A DNA stretch of 23,928 bases from Thermoplasmata archaeon. Its GTDB lineage: Archaea > Thermoplasmatota > Thermoplasmata > Lutacidiplasmatales > UBA184. The position numbers and the translations under genes were made by a program. Shown piece by piece: positions 1 to 7,679 of the stretch. The DNA is taken from positions 1-23,928 of the forward strand of contig JASHUL010000182.1 of NCBI GenBank assembly GCA_030039995.1, read 5' to 3'. How positions within the stretch are numbered: the first letter of the stretch is position 1; every line of letters begins with the position of its first letter. The notes under the pieces are model-generated. The model made no database searches and was not told the DNA's origin. It saw nothing but the letters and a program-made list of their open reading frames with translations.

Positions 1-1500
1 GGCGCGGCGAACCTCTCCTTCCCCGATGGGCTCGCGTTCGACCCTGCCGGCGACCTTTTCGTGGCCAACTACAACAGCAATCGCGTGGTCGAATTCGAGC
101 CCCCGTTCACGGACGGAATGACGCCGACGGTCGTGGTGGGACAATCGACGCTCACGGGATACGTCGCGGGTCACGGGCCCGCGAATCTCTCCGGCCCCTC
201 GGGGATCGCCTACTCCAACGGGTCGCTCTGGGTCACCGACTACGACAACAACCGCGTGCTCGAGTACCCCGGTCCGATCACGACGGGCGAGAGCGCGTCC
301 TTGGTGCTCGGGCAATCCTCCCTCACGGGGTTCGAGAGCAATACCACCGCGGTCAACGAATCCGAGCCGGACGGGATCGCCTTCGACGCGGCCGGCAACG
401 CGTGGGTCGCGGATTACGACAACAACCGAGTCCTCCGATATGACGCGCCGTTCTCCTCGGGTGAGGCGGCGTCCGTCGTCGTCGGCCAGGCGAACATGAC
501 CACGTACGATTCGGACTACCCGAGCAGTACGGTCGGGCCGGATGGGGTCTGGGTCGATGGGGCGGGCAATCTCTGGGTCGCCGACACGTTCGATAACCGG
601 GTCCTCGAGTTCAAGGGGCCGGCACCCGACATCGTCACGAACGCGACGGCCTCCGAGGTCATCGGTCAAGGCAACCTGAGCACGTACGGAGCCAACACGA
701 CCGCCACCGGGCTCTACGAGCCAACGGACGCGGTGACCGATGCGCACGGTAATCTCTGGGTCGTCGACTCGGAGAACGAACGGGTCCTCGGCTACATCCC
801 GACGGAGTTCCCCCTGAACTTCACCGAGACCGGCCTACCGACCGGCACGTCCTGGGGAGTCCGTCTCAACGGCACGACCGAGTCGTCGACCTCCGCGTTG
901 ATCGCGACGGCCCAGGAGAACGGAACGTTCGACTGGTCCGCGACCCCGATCGCCGGATACGTCCCGACCCCGAGTGCGGGGACGGCCGCGGTGAACGGCG
1001 TAGGTTCGACGATCTCGATCAACTACGCTCCGTTCACGTACACAGTTACGTTCACGGAGGTCGGACTCCCGACCGGGACCAACTGGTCGGTCTCGATCGG
1101 AGGCGAGCTCCACTCGAGCACCGGCACCCAGATCCTGCTGGACGAACCGAACGGAAGCTACGCGTACACGGTCTCGTCGATCACCGGCTATTCCGCCTCC
1201 GCCTCGAGCGGGAACCTCCTCGTCAGTTCGGGCAGCGCGTCGGTGACCGTGACCTTCACGTCGACGTCTCAACCCACCTCCACCACCCCGTCGGGGGGCT
1301 TCCCGTGGACCGACGTCCTACTCGTGGTGGTCGTTCTCGCGGTCCTGGGGGCTATCGTCGCAGTACTCCTGTCCCGCCGCCGCAAGGGTGGTTCGGCCGC
1401 TCGACCGCCGGTCGCTCCGTACACGCCGCCGCCCGGGGTGACCGGGACCCCGACACCCCCGCCGTGGCAGGAGACCCCGCCACCGCCGCCGACCGGCTGA
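1..1500 (+). CDS. NHL-repeat surface protein with two FTETGLPTGTSW-type modules and a C-terminal membrane anchor (5' end cut by window)
   Basis: The frame is open from base 1, so the true start and any signal peptide lie upstream; the GTG at 61 falls inside a repeat and is not the start. Counting from the first codon in the window, residues 1-266 hold about five NHL-type units (DGIAFDAAGNAWVADYDNNR and relatives), with the VVVGQ landmark recurring every 57-60 residues, as expected for beta-propeller blades. Two repeat modules follow (FTETGLPTGTSW at about 274-285, FTEVGLPTGTNW at about 351-362). A Thr/Ser linker, FPWT, a roughly 20-residue hydrophobic helix, SRRRK and a proline-rich tail complete it. 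The many NxT/S sequons fit an exported glycoprotein, with ectodomain outside and tail in the cytoplasm. Ligand unknown; adhesion or extracellular scaffolding is inferred. Confidence 0.9.
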   Translation, partial: GAANLSFPDGLAFDPAGDLFVANYNSNRVVEFEPPFTDGMTPTVVVGQSTLTGYVAGHGPANLSGPSGIAYSNGSLWVTDYDNNRVLEYPGPITTGESASLVLGQSSLTGFESNTTAVNESEPDGIAFDAAGNAWVADYDNNRVLRYDAPFSSGEAASVVVGQANMTTYDSDYPSSTVGPDGVWVDGAGNLWVADTFDNRVLEFKGPAPDIVTNATASEVIGQGNLSTYGANTTATGLYEPTDAVTDAHGNLWVVDSENERVLGYIPTEFPLNFTETGLPTGTSWGVRLNGTTESSTSALIATAQENGTFDWSATPIAGYVPTPSAGTAAVNGVGSTISINYAPFTYTVTFTEVGLPTGTNWSVSIGGELHSSTGTQILLDEPNGSYAYTVSSITGYSASASSGNLLVSSGSASVTVTFTSTSQPTSTTPSGGFPWTDVLLVVVVLAVLGAIVAVLLSRRRKGGSAARPPVAPYTPPPGVTGTPTPPPWQETPPPPPTG

Positions 1501-1584
1501 GCCGTCCGGTCCGGGGGGGCCCACCCCGACTTCGCGGGTAGCCCCCGGCGGCCGAGGAGCAATCGTGCCGCGTCGCTCTCGAGC

Positions 1585-2115
1585 TCACTTGGACGGTCGG
1601 CTCGCCTCGATCTTTTCGAATTCGTCCCAGTCGAGGATGGGAGGGTCGACGTCGATCTGCCAGAGGAGGGCGTTCAGTTCGCCCCGGTGCTGGATCTCGT
1701 GCTCGACGACGTGCAACAGGGTGGCCCGGATCGAGGTCGTGAAGTCCTCCTCCCACCACGGGGGCAGCTTCGGAACCAGGTAGGTCCGGTCGAGATCCTC
1801 GTTCCTCAGCCGACCGAAGAACTCGTCGACGTACCCTTGGACGACGATCTCGTACTTCCGGAGGTCCTCGAGATTCTCGACGTCCGGTCCCGTGTAGCCG
1901 GAGAACTTCGTTCCGTTGAGCGCCGACATCCGGACGATCCACGTCTCGATGCCGCCGATCGAATGACCCAGGATGTCCAGCAAGGTCGGGAAGGAGGCCC
2001 CCCGGTCCTTGGTCAACTCCTGCGGCGGAAGCTTCGAGAGGGTCGTGAAGTAGCCCTGGCGCGCCACCGCGTTGTAGGCGTACCACTGACGGATCGACTC
2101 GAGCTCGGAGCGCAT
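1585..2115 (-). CDS. DinB-family protein
   Basis: A 176-residue cytosolic protein of DinB/YfiT four-helix-bundle type and of normal family length. It opens with the characteristic W-x-x-Y-N segment (WYAYN, residues 11-15). The three metal-ligand histidines expected in the family are present: H51 in the first helix pair (LGHSIGG) and H139/H143 in HVVEHEIQHRGE near the C-terminus. Known members bind divalent metal and some transfer mycothiol or bacillithiol; the substrate here cannot be read from sequence. The gene stands alone, tail to tail with the NHL protein (84 bp gap) and back to back with the DUF1801 gene. The start is the only ATG at the head of the conserved first helix; no clear TATA element or strong ribosome-binding site is seen before it. 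Confidence 0.88.
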   Translation of the reverse strand: MRSELESIRQWYAYNAVARQGYFTTLSKLPPQELTKDRGASFPTLLDILGHSIGGIETWIVRMSALNGTKFSGYTGPDVENLEDLRKYEIVVQGYVDEFFGRLRNEDLDRTYLVPKLPPWWEEDFTTSIRATLLHVVEHEIQHRGELNALLWQIDVDPPILDWDEFEKIEASRPSK

Positions 2116-2233
2116 GCCGCGGCCCCTGGGGCGGGAATGCCCGGAAGCGGAAAAGGGGTCGCCCCTCGGACGCGGTGGGGGGCTCGAAACCTATGTGGGC
2201 CCGGACCCCTTGCCGACGGTTGGTCCTCGGCGG

Positions 2234-2641
2234 ATGTCTCGAACGGAGAAACTGACCCGCAAGCCGAGTCGCGGCGAAAAACGTCCTCCCCGTCCGAGTT
2301 CCCCCAAGGAGGACGGGGAGAGCGCGGTGTTGGCGAAGATCGCGGCGATGCCCGCCCCCTATCGAGCCATCGCCCAGCGGTTGCACGAGATCATCCGCGC
2401 GAACGCACCCGAACTGGTCCCCCGTACATGGTACGGCTTGCCGGCGTACGCGAAGGAAAAGGAAGTGATCTGCTTCGTTCGCGGGCCGAACGTGTTTGGC
2501 GAGCGCTATCTGACGCTCGGGTTCAACGACGGCGCGAACCTCGATGACGGACCGATGTGGCCCACCCAGTTCGCGGTCCAGGAGCTGACGGCCGCGGACG
2601 AGGAGCGCGTGGCCGCGCTCCTGAAGAAGGCGATGCGCTGA
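2234..2641 (+). CDS. DUF1801 (YdhG-like) domain protein
   Basis: A 135-residue protein. After a basic, low-complexity N-terminus of about 35 residues comes a DUF1801/YdhG-like domain: the PAPYRAIAQRLHEIIRANAP helix, then LVPRTWYGLPAYAKEKEVICF, a strand core with RYLTLGFNDGANLDDGPMW, and a C-terminal helix (LTAADEERVAALLKKAM). The family is related to the Bacillus iron chaperone FraH/YdhG, but most members are uncharacterised and frequent in soil microbes. The ATG at 2234 is chosen over the one at 2114 because the first 40 codons of the longer frame overlap the start of the divergent DinB gene and look like GC-rich noise. An A/T-containing AACCTATG lies about 40 nt upstream and could be a weak promoter. 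Confidence 0.82.
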   Translation: MSRTEKLTRKPSRGEKRPPRPSSPKEDGESAVLAKIAAMPAPYRAIAQRLHEIIRANAPELVPRTWYGLPAYAKEKEVICFVRGPNVFGERYLTLGFNDGANLDDGPMWPTQFAVQELTAADEERVAALLKKAMR

Positions 2642-2718
2642 GCTCCGCGCTCCCGACCCGGCCCGAGTCCCCGCGACCGCGAGTTCTTTCCCCTCCCCGG
2701 CCCGTAGGGGGGGTGTCC

Positions 2719-3000
2719 ATGGCTCCTTCCGACGACCTCCCCACCGAGGAATCGTTCCGGTCGGCCTGGGCGCAGAACTACCGCCTCGGCCTCGCGGTGC
2801 TCACCCTGGGCTTCGTCCTCGCGATCGCCTACGGCGCGGCCGTCCTGGTCGACCGCTCGGAGGCGAACTCTTCGGGTTCGGTCTGGACGGGCCTGCTTCT
2901 CCCCGCCCTGGGGATCGTCGGCTTCGGCCTGCTTGTCGCGGGGGGCATCCTTGTGTTTCACAACCGGTCCCTCCTGCGACCGGCTTCGCGCCGCGACTAG
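2719..3000 (+). CDS. Small two-helix membrane protein, unknown function
   Basis: A 93-residue protein with two clear membrane helices, about residues 23-44 (LGLAVLTLGFVLAIAYGAAV) and 55-80 (LLLPALGIVGFGLLVAGGIL), joined by a short Ser/Asn loop, with a basic C-terminus (RPASRRD). The N-terminus is acidic and hydrophilic with no cleavable signal. By the positive-inside rule the C-terminus is probably cytoplasmic. The ATG at 2719 follows a G-rich stretch (GGGGGGGTGTCC) that may serve as a weak ribosome-binding site, and GAGTTCTTTC lies about 33 nt before it. It is 77 bp downstream of the DUF1801 gene and could be co-transcribed. No named family is recognised. Confidence 0.7.
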   Translation: MAPSDDLPTEESFRSAWAQNYRLGLAVLTLGFVLAIAYGAAVLVDRSEANSSGSVWTGLLLPALGIVGFGLLVAGGILVFHNRSLLRPASRRD

Positions 3001-3082
3001 GCCGAACCGGGCGACCATCCAGGGACCGGGTCTCGCGTCTCTTCGCGCGGTCGCATGCTGCCTCGCGACACCGCAGGTGACC

Positions 3083-4462
3083 TCAGACCGTACGGCCCCC
3101 CAGGGGGTCGTCGGCCGGCGGGTTGTACCCTCGAGCGGGTGGTTTTCGAAGCCCAAGCCAGACCACCGGGGCCACCACGAGGAGCAGCCCGACCAGTAGA
3201 AACGCGAGGATCCAGGCGTCGACCCCCGAGACGAGCGATGACTCGGCGGGCGGGAACGGAAGGGTGGTGTTTCCAACCCAGGCTGCCTCGCCGTTAAGCA
3301 CCGTCACGTTCGTTTCGAGAAAGTCGGGGACAAACACGTCGCCGGTGCGATTGTCGATCGCGAGCCCTTCGTACGGCCTCCCCCCGGTGCGCCCGGAACT
3401 CACGACCTGGCCGGTGACGTCGGACACCGCGTAGACCCGGCCGGAGAACGGCGAGACGGTCCAGATCTCCGACGTCGACGCGTCGTAGCCGATGGCGGTC
3501 GACGTGTCGTTGAGAGAAACGTAGCCGACCTGGCTCCGAACGGCGGGCGAGATCACGGCCAGCCCACTGCCGAGTTCGCAGGAGACGTAGACGTTGTCGG
3601 TCCGCGAGTCGTAGGCGACGGCGAAGGGGATCTCGGGCCAACTCGCTCCCGCGCCCTCACAGTTCACGCTGACGTTGAAGAGGATCGCGTCCGTGTCGTC
3701 GGAGATGACGGTGACCGTGTCCGAGTAGTACCCCAGAGAGTTGGCCACGAACAGCCAGCCGTACGGGGTGTCCGTGATCCCGATCGGCTGTGAGAATCGA
3801 CCGTCCACGATGGTCGCGACGACGCTCTCGGTTCGCAGGGAGACGACCGTGATGTTCCCCGACACCGGGTCGGTGGCGAAGAGCTCGTCGAGACCGTTGT
3901 CGTACGCGAGGTTCCAGGGCTCGCCCGGTACCGGGATGGTCGCGACGATCGAGTAGTTCGTGTCGGAGATCGCCACGATCGCTCCGTTTCCGGTTTCCGC
4001 GACGAACACCTCTCCGAGTTCGGGGTCGTACGCCAGCCCGAAAGGATTCACGCACTCCGTCCCGAGCCAGATCGTCGTCTCGATCGTATCGTTGGACGCA
4101 GAGAGTACGTAGATCTCGTTCGTCTCCGAGTCCGACACGAAGACGACGTTCTGGACGTAATCGTACACGGCGCCCGCCGGCCCGTCCGGAGCCCCGTAGA
4201 ATCCGCACTGGGTCGAGTCGGCGGAAAGTCGTGACGACGGTACACCCGAGCTCGCCGGCCGACCCGGCAAACCCCCCGGATGGGTGGCGGTGGATGGACC
4301 ATCGGAGAGACCCCGTTCGGCCCCAATGGCCGACGGAGCCGCGACCAAAACCGCGACGAGAACGATCGCGATCGGGCTCCAAGAGCAGGAACCACTCCGC
4401 GCTCGGCGTCGCGCCCACCGACCCGGCTCGCCAGCGATCGCACGAGTCCGGAGGACCCGCAT
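3083..4462 (-). CDS. YncE-like (YVTN) beta-propeller surface protein with C-terminal anchor
   Basis: A 459-residue exported protein. The N-terminus is Arg-rich and runs into a signal hydrophobic core at about residues 29-48 (SPIAIVLVAVLVAAPSAIGA). The ectodomain is built of YncE/YVTN-type blades, each with the sequence 'N/Y-x-V-Y/F-V-x-x-x' followed by 'I-x-V-I-S/D' and 'V-x-T-I-x-V-G', for example the blade with GEVFVAETGNGAIVAISDTN and the next with DELFATDPVSGNITVVSL. Near the C-terminus, about residues 415-440, a hydrophobic helix (AWILAFLLVGLLLVVAPVVW) is followed by LRKPP and a short cytoplasmic tail. Such propellers are common on archaeal cell surfaces; the ligand is unknown. It is likely its own transcription unit, with a TTAGATAC element 30-36 nt upstream of the ATG. 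Confidence 0.88.
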   Translation of the reverse strand: MRVLRTRAIAGEPGRWARRRARSGSCSWSPIAIVLVAVLVAAPSAIGAERGLSDGPSTATHPGGLPGRPASSGVPSSRLSADSTQCGFYGAPDGPAGAVYDYVQNVVFVSDSETNEIYVLSASNDTIETTIWLGTECVNPFGLAYDPELGEVFVAETGNGAIVAISDTNYSIVATIPVPGEPWNLAYDNGLDELFATDPVSGNITVVSLRTESVVATIVDGRFSQPIGITDTPYGWLFVANSLGYYSDTVTVISDDTDAILFNVSVNCEGAGASWPEIPFAVAYDSRTDNVYVSCELGSGLAVISPAVRSQVGYVSLNDTSTAIGYDASTSEIWTVSPFSGRVYAVSDVTGQVVSSGRTGGRPYEGLAIDNRTGDVFVPDFLETNVTVLNGEAAWVGNTTLPFPPAESSLVSGVDAWILAFLLVGLLLVVAPVVWLGLRKPPARGYNPPADDPLGGRTV

Positions 4463-4490
4463 GGTGCAACCTTCCCGTAGTATCCCCCGC

Positions 4491-4500
4491 GTATCTAACC
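4491..4500 (-). promoter_or_regulatory. TATA-like core promoter of the YncE-like gene
   Basis: On the minus strand this reads GGTTAGATAC, an A/T island in GC-rich DNA centred about 33 nt before the ATG at 4462. This spacing fits an archaeal TATA box driving a leaderless or very short-leadered mRNA; no ribosome-binding site is visible before the ATG. It shares the TTAGA core with two other putative promoters in the window. Confidence 0.45.
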
Positions 4501-4709
4501 GCGTCCGGAACGGTTTCGAGGCCGTTCTCCTCGCGGCGCTCGGGTACCCCGCGATTGGATGTTCATGGACGCGACGTGAGGCAAGCGGGGTGGTGCATCA
4601 CCGAGCGTCGCCCTGGGGGAGTTCGCGGGCGCTCTCGGCATGGACCGACCCGACCGCTCGCGCGACTGCCGCTGCGGGCCGGGACGATCCGGGGCCGGCG
4701 CCGGATCGG

Positions 4710-5567
4710 CTACGAGCCCGACTCGGGAGGCGAGACGGGCGGAGTCTCCCCGCTCTCGCCGTCCGGGCTCTCGTCGGGCCCGGACCGACGCCGGACGAGA
4801 AGCATCATCACGAAGACAATCAAGCCCCCCGCGATCAGGCCGCCGAGGAGCCAGGTCCAAGGGAACGCTGCCGCCGAAGAGGGCCCGGGCGACGGGGGGC
4901 CGGTGAACCCGACGGAATAGACGATCCCTACTCCATGAATCGTGGTGGTCCCAACAGTGAGATTGGAGGTGTAGCCGGGCACCACCCCGATGGAATAGTG
5001 ATACGAGCCGTTCGGCTCGTAGAAGACGATCGCGTTCGGGGCGGACGCGGTTTCCGTCGTTCCGTTGAAGGTGGCCGACCAGTTGGTGCCGCCCGCGACG
5101 CCGTTCTCAAGGAAGAGGATCTGATAGATTCCCGCTTGGATAGTAAAGAGGAGGTTCTGCGACACAGTCGCACCCGAGACGTTGAACCCTCGCTCACCCC
5201 CGGCGGTAAAGTAGCGCTCGTTGGTCGTCGCCGTGTAGTTGTACGTCCCGTTCGACAGCTCGGTCGAGATCGCGGTGCCCGTGGCGATCGTCACCGTCGC
5301 GGTCAGGGAAGGCAGTCCGGTGATGTTCACGTACCAGGTGGCCCCGAGGGGGAGGCTGAACTCGACGAAGGACACGAGATAGGTAGCGTTCGCTGCGTCC
5401 GGAGCGCGAGGGAGAAGCGCGAGGGGAGCCGTCGCCGACGGGCTCGACCGAGCGGCGACCGGCGCGGCGGCTACCGCCGTTCCCGCGAGCAACACGCTCA
5501 ACAGGACGGCCGCCGCGATCCTCCCGGTGCGCGCCGGTAGGATGCCCGACCGGTCGGGAGGGCGCAT
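4710..5567 (-). CDS. Secreted, membrane-anchored surface protein with repeat modules
   Basis: A 285-residue protein. A basic N-terminus leads into a signal-like hydrophobic core (about 16-37, RIAAAVLLSVLLAGTAVAAA). The ectodomain has two modules related to those of the NHL protein at the left edge: VSFVEFSLPLGATWYVNITG at about 65-84 and ILFLENGVAGGTNWSATFNG at about 150-169, each followed by NGTYNY / NGSYHY, the usual continuation of this module. It then has AAAFPWT, a hydrophobic helix (about 235-257), RRRS and an acidic/proline tail. About a dozen NxT/S sequons indicate an exported glycoprotein. Function is unknown; the layout suggests a short stalk or adhesin. It lies upstream of the YncE-like gene on the same strand, but a 247 bp gap and separate TATA-like elements argue for independent transcription. 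Confidence 0.85.
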   Translation of the reverse strand: MRPPDRSGILPARTGRIAAAVLLSVLLAGTAVAAAPVAARSSPSATAPLALLPRAPDAANATYLVSFVEFSLPLGATWYVNITGLPSLTATVTIATGTAISTELSNGTYNYTATTNERYFTAGGERGFNVSGATVSQNLLFTIQAGIYQILFLENGVAGGTNWSATFNGTTETASAPNAIVFYEPNGSYHYSIGVVPGYTSNLTVGTTTIHGVGIVYSVGFTGPPSPGPSSAAAFPWTWLLGGLIAGGLIVFVMMLLVRRRSGPDESPDGESGETPPVSPPESGS

Positions 5568-5588
5568 GCTGGAAACTCGGCACTCCCG

Positions 5589-5599
5589 GCTCTAATCCC
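5589..5599 (-). promoter_or_regulatory. TATA-like core promoter of the repeat-module surface protein
   Basis: The minus strand reads GGGATTAGAGC, with TTAGA beginning 28 nt before the ATG at 5567, the distance expected between an archaeal TATA box and a leaderless start. No ribosome-binding site is seen before the ATG, which supports leaderless translation. Confidence 0.45.
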
Positions 5600-5689
5600 T
5601 ATCGGCGGAGGGCCGGACGCCGACCGGGCCCCGGGGGCGGCCGGGATTCTCGGTTCGTCGGCCCGAAGGGGGTTACGGGTTCGAGCAAA

Positions 5690-5701
5690 AGATTCTTTAA
5701 C
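5690..5701 (+). promoter_or_regulatory. TATA-like promoter of the pilin-like gene
   Basis: AGATTCTTTAAC, preceded by AGCAAA (a possible BRE), is the most A/T-rich stretch of the 200-bp intergenic region. It is centred about 71 nt before the ATG at 5768, which would leave a leader of about 45 nt. That is consistent with the clear ribosome-binding site present in front of this gene. Confidence 0.45.
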
Positions 5702-5757
5702 TACCATCGACAAGAAAGTTGACGACGCGGAGGGGCAACCCTCCGAGTTCGGACGCG

Positions 5758-5763
5758 GGAGGT
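5758..5763 (+). promoter_or_regulatory. Strong Shine-Dalgarno site of the pilin-like gene
   Basis: GGAGGT ends four bases before the ATG at 5768 and matches the canonical archaeal anti-SD. It fixes this start, and therefore an unusually long, Arg-rich pilin leader, because no other ATG, GTG or TTG occurs in frame before the mature N-terminus. Confidence 0.7.
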
Positions 5764-5767
5764 CAGG

Positions 5768-6409
5768 ATGGTTCGCCGGCGCGACGAGCGACCCAGGCGA
5801 CGCGGCGTTCGCCGCCGAACGGCGCCGGGCGCCCGACGTGCGGTCTCGCCGATCATCGCGACGATCCTCCTCGTGGCGATCACGGTCGTCCTCGCCGCGG
5901 TGCTCTATGTTCTGGTCGCCGGTTTGACCCACGGGCCCACTTCGAAGCCGTCGATCGAAAACGCCTTCGAGGTCGGCAGTCCCTCCGCGGGGACGTGCTG
6001 GACCGCGGGGGTCACGGACCACATTTGCGGCAAGGCGGGCGATCGGCTCTTCAATTTCTCCATCGAGCTCTCGTCGTCGGTAACGTTGGGGGACGTTCTG
6101 TTCACGGTGAAGACGCCGCTGGGAGCGACCTACATCAACACGGACGCGGCGGCCTTCGCCGTCATGAAGGCCGGGTCGACCACACCGATCGCGTACTACT
6201 CCATCGCCGCCAAGGCCGGATTGGCCATGACCAAAGCGTTCACGTACGCCACGGGCTACTCGGGCAGCACCGTGATCTCCTCCACGATGTACGTGGTCGT
6301 CGGCACAGGAACCGCGGCGTCGAGCTGGATGTGGGGTCAGCAGAACACCGTGGTGGTCTACGGAATGAATCACTTCACCGGCCAGACGATCGGCCAAACG
6401 CTGCCCTGA
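5768..6409 (+). CDS. Archaeal type IV pilin-like (class III signal peptide) protein
   Basis: A 213-residue protein with an archaeal pilin/archaellin N-terminal signature: a basic leader, then RRA | VSPIIATILLVAITVVLAAV. Prepilin peptidase (PibD/EppA type) would be expected to cut between A25 and V26, leaving the hydrophobic helix (about 28-51) at the mature N-terminus for filament packing or membrane retention. The leader has 12 arginines in 25 residues, far longer and more basic than usual. The mature domain (about 160 residues) is Thr/Ser/Gly-rich and beta-type, with one cysteine pair (C77, C87) that could form a disulfide. No pilus ATPase (PilB-type) or TadC-like membrane gene lies in the window, so the assembly machinery must be elsewhere. 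An anchored pilin-like surface protein not built into a filament is the alternative. Confidence 0.85.
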   Translation: MVRRRDERPRRRGVRRRTAPGARRAVSPIIATILLVAITVVLAAVLYVLVAGLTHGPTSKPSIENAFEVGSPSAGTCWTAGVTDHICGKAGDRLFNFSIELSSSVTLGDVLFTVKTPLGATYINTDAAAFAVMKAGSTTPIAYYSIAAKAGLAMTKAFTYATGYSGSTVISSTMYVVVGTGTAASSWMWGQQNTVVVYGMNHFTGQTIGQTLP

Positions 6410-6462
6410 ACGGGGAGACAGTCCCGGCGGCCCGCCACGCTCGGACCGAGGGCGATCCCGTT

Positions 6463-6475
6463 CACTCTCAGAGTG
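6463..6475. repeat. 13-bp palindrome in the pilin-VOC intergenic region
   Basis: CACTCT-C-AGAGTG is a perfect 6-bp inverted repeat with a single central base. It lies 53 bp after the pilin-like stop and is followed by a pyrimidine tract (TCACTTTCCTCCTCCTCCCC) and then GTTAAG about 45 nt before the next start. It could be an operator for the VOC gene or part of the pilin 3' end; the sequence cannot decide. Confidence 0.35.
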
Positions 6476-6547
6476 TCTCACTTTCCTCCTCCTCCCCGTT
6501 AAGCCGCGGCGGTCGATGCGGCGCACGATGTCTCCTCGGGGGTCGAA

Positions 6548-7093
6548 GTGAGGAACCGATCGTCCGGCAAGGTCATGGTCAGCGGCATCACGCCGTTCCT
6601 CTGGTTCAACGGTAACGCCGAGGCCGCGGCCCGGCTCTACGTCTCCCTGTTCCACCGTTCGAAGATCGGGCACGTGACGAGGTACGGTCCGGGGGGTCTC
6701 GGAAAGCCGGGGGAAGTGTTCGTCGTCGAATTCGAATTGGGGGGCCGTCCGTTCACCGCGTTGAGTCTCCCGCGCCAATTCGAATTTACCGAGGCGTTCT
6801 CCCTTCAAGTCGGCTGTCGCGACCAGGCCCAGGTGGACTTTCTCTGGCGCCGGCTCACCGACGGGGGAGTGCCCGGCCAGTGCGGATGGTTGAAGGACCG
6901 CTTCGGGGTCTCGTGGCAAATCGTCCCGGACCGGCTCGGAGAGTTGCTCTCGAGCCGGGACTCGCGGAAAGTACAGCGCGTGACTGCGGCGATGCTGACG
7001 ATGGGCAAGCTCGACATCGCCGGGCTCGAGCGGGCGGCGCGCGATGAGACGATGACGGCACATCGCCAGGGCGCGCAGGGACGGAAGGGCTGA
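6548..7093 (+). CDS. PhnB-like VOC-superfamily protein (3-demethylubiquinone methyltransferase-like domain)
   Basis: A PhnB-like glyoxalase/VOC-fold protein of about 181 residues (normally about 150-160). Family landmarks are all present: ITPFLWFNGNAEAAARLYVS near the N-terminus, FELGGRPFTAL in the middle, FTEAFSLQVGCRDQAQVDFLW, and the diagnostic GQCGWLKDRFGVSWQIVP. It ends with a helix (VQRVTAAMLTMGKLDIAGLE) and a basic tail. Despite the family name these are not proven methyltransferases; VOC proteins form metal- or ligand-binding paired beta-alpha-beta-beta-beta units. The start is uncertain: GTG at 6548 or ATG at 6575, the latter directly before the conserved segment. The stop is 3 bp before the next gene, so the two are almost certainly co-transcribed. 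Confidence 0.87.
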   Translation: MRNRSSGKVMVSGITPFLWFNGNAEAAARLYVSLFHRSKIGHVTRYGPGGLGKPGEVFVVEFELGGRPFTALSLPRQFEFTEAFSLQVGCRDQAQVDFLWRRLTDGGVPGQCGWLKDRFGVSWQIVPDRLGELLSSRDSRKVQRVTAAMLTMGKLDIAGLERAARDETMTAHRQGAQGRKG

Positions 7094-7096
7094 ACC

Positions 7097-7543
7097 GTGG
7101 TCTTCGTTCGCGACGAGGGGGCCGTCTTCGACGCCCCGGTCGATGTCGTCTGGACCTACATCTTCGGAGGCGGCGCCCACGACGCGGCCCATCACACGAC
7201 GCGCGGCGGGAAGGTGACGCTGGTGACGAAGAACCCGATGGCCATTCTCTACCGGGCCGAACGGAAGTACGGTCGTGAGTGGAAACGCGAGACGATGCGG
7301 ATCACGTTCTTCCCGCCCGTAGCGGCGGTGCAAGAGCTGCTGACCGGACCTTGGGCGGGCTCGAAGTGGACGTACGTGTACACTCCCCAAGGGCGTCGCA
7401 CGCGTGTCGACTCGTACGGGGAGTTCAAATCAAGATCAATCGCGTCGCCTCGGTTGAAGCGGCTCGCGACAAAGTTCCTCGCGAATGAGTTCCGGGAGGA
7501 TGCCCCGGGCGTCCGAGCGCTCGCCCGGACGCGCCGTCGCTGA
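7097..7543 (+). CDS. SRPBCC (START/Bet v1-like) domain protein
   Basis: A 148-residue protein. The start FVRDEGAVFDAPVDVVWTYI is the typical first strand and helix of SRPBCC proteins, which fold into a helix-grip cavity that binds hydrophobic ligands. Further strands (KVTLVTKNPMAILYRAERKY, ETMRITFFPPV, KWTYVYTPQGRRTRVDSYGE) and a C-terminal helix (PRLKRLATKFLANEF) complete the fold. The GTG start lies 3 bp after the stop of the VOC gene, so the two are transcriptionally and probably translationally coupled. The tail (ALARTRRR) is basic. Ligand or catalytic activity cannot be told from sequence. Cytosolic, no signal peptide. Confidence 0.78.
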   Translation: MVFVRDEGAVFDAPVDVVWTYIFGGGAHDAAHHTTRGGKVTLVTKNPMAILYRAERKYGREWKRETMRITFFPPVAAVQELLTGPWAGSKWTYVYTPQGRRTRVDSYGEFKSRSIASPRLKRLATKFLANEFREDAPGVRALARTRRR

Positions 7544-7640
7544 CCTTCGGTCTGGACACGGGGGCGCGCTACGGCGCGTCCTTCGGTGTAACGTCGGCGG
7601 GCTCAGCCGCGTTGACCGGACCGTTCGTGCTTCGAAACAG

Positions 7641-7650
7641 GCTTTCTATC
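7641..7650 (+). promoter_or_regulatory. TATA-like element before the SnoaL-like gene
   Basis: GCTTTCTATC is the only A/T-containing island in this 136-bp gap. Centred about 34 nt before the ATG at 7680, it supports that start over the longer in-frame reading that overlaps the preceding gene. The assignment is weak and rests on spacing and composition only. Confidence 0.3.
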
Positions 7651-7679
7651 CGGCAACGCTGTGGGAACCCGAACGAACG

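Noticed and set aside
1501..1584. Possible transcription terminator between the NHL protein and the DinB gene.
   Set aside because: The region is GC-rich without a T-run or a clear hairpin.
5498..7390. A 630-codon stop-free stretch on the minus strand across the pilin, VOC and SRPBCC genes.
   Set aside because: It has no domain, is extremely Arg-rich and runs opposite genes with clear family signatures; long open antisense frames are normal at this G+C content.
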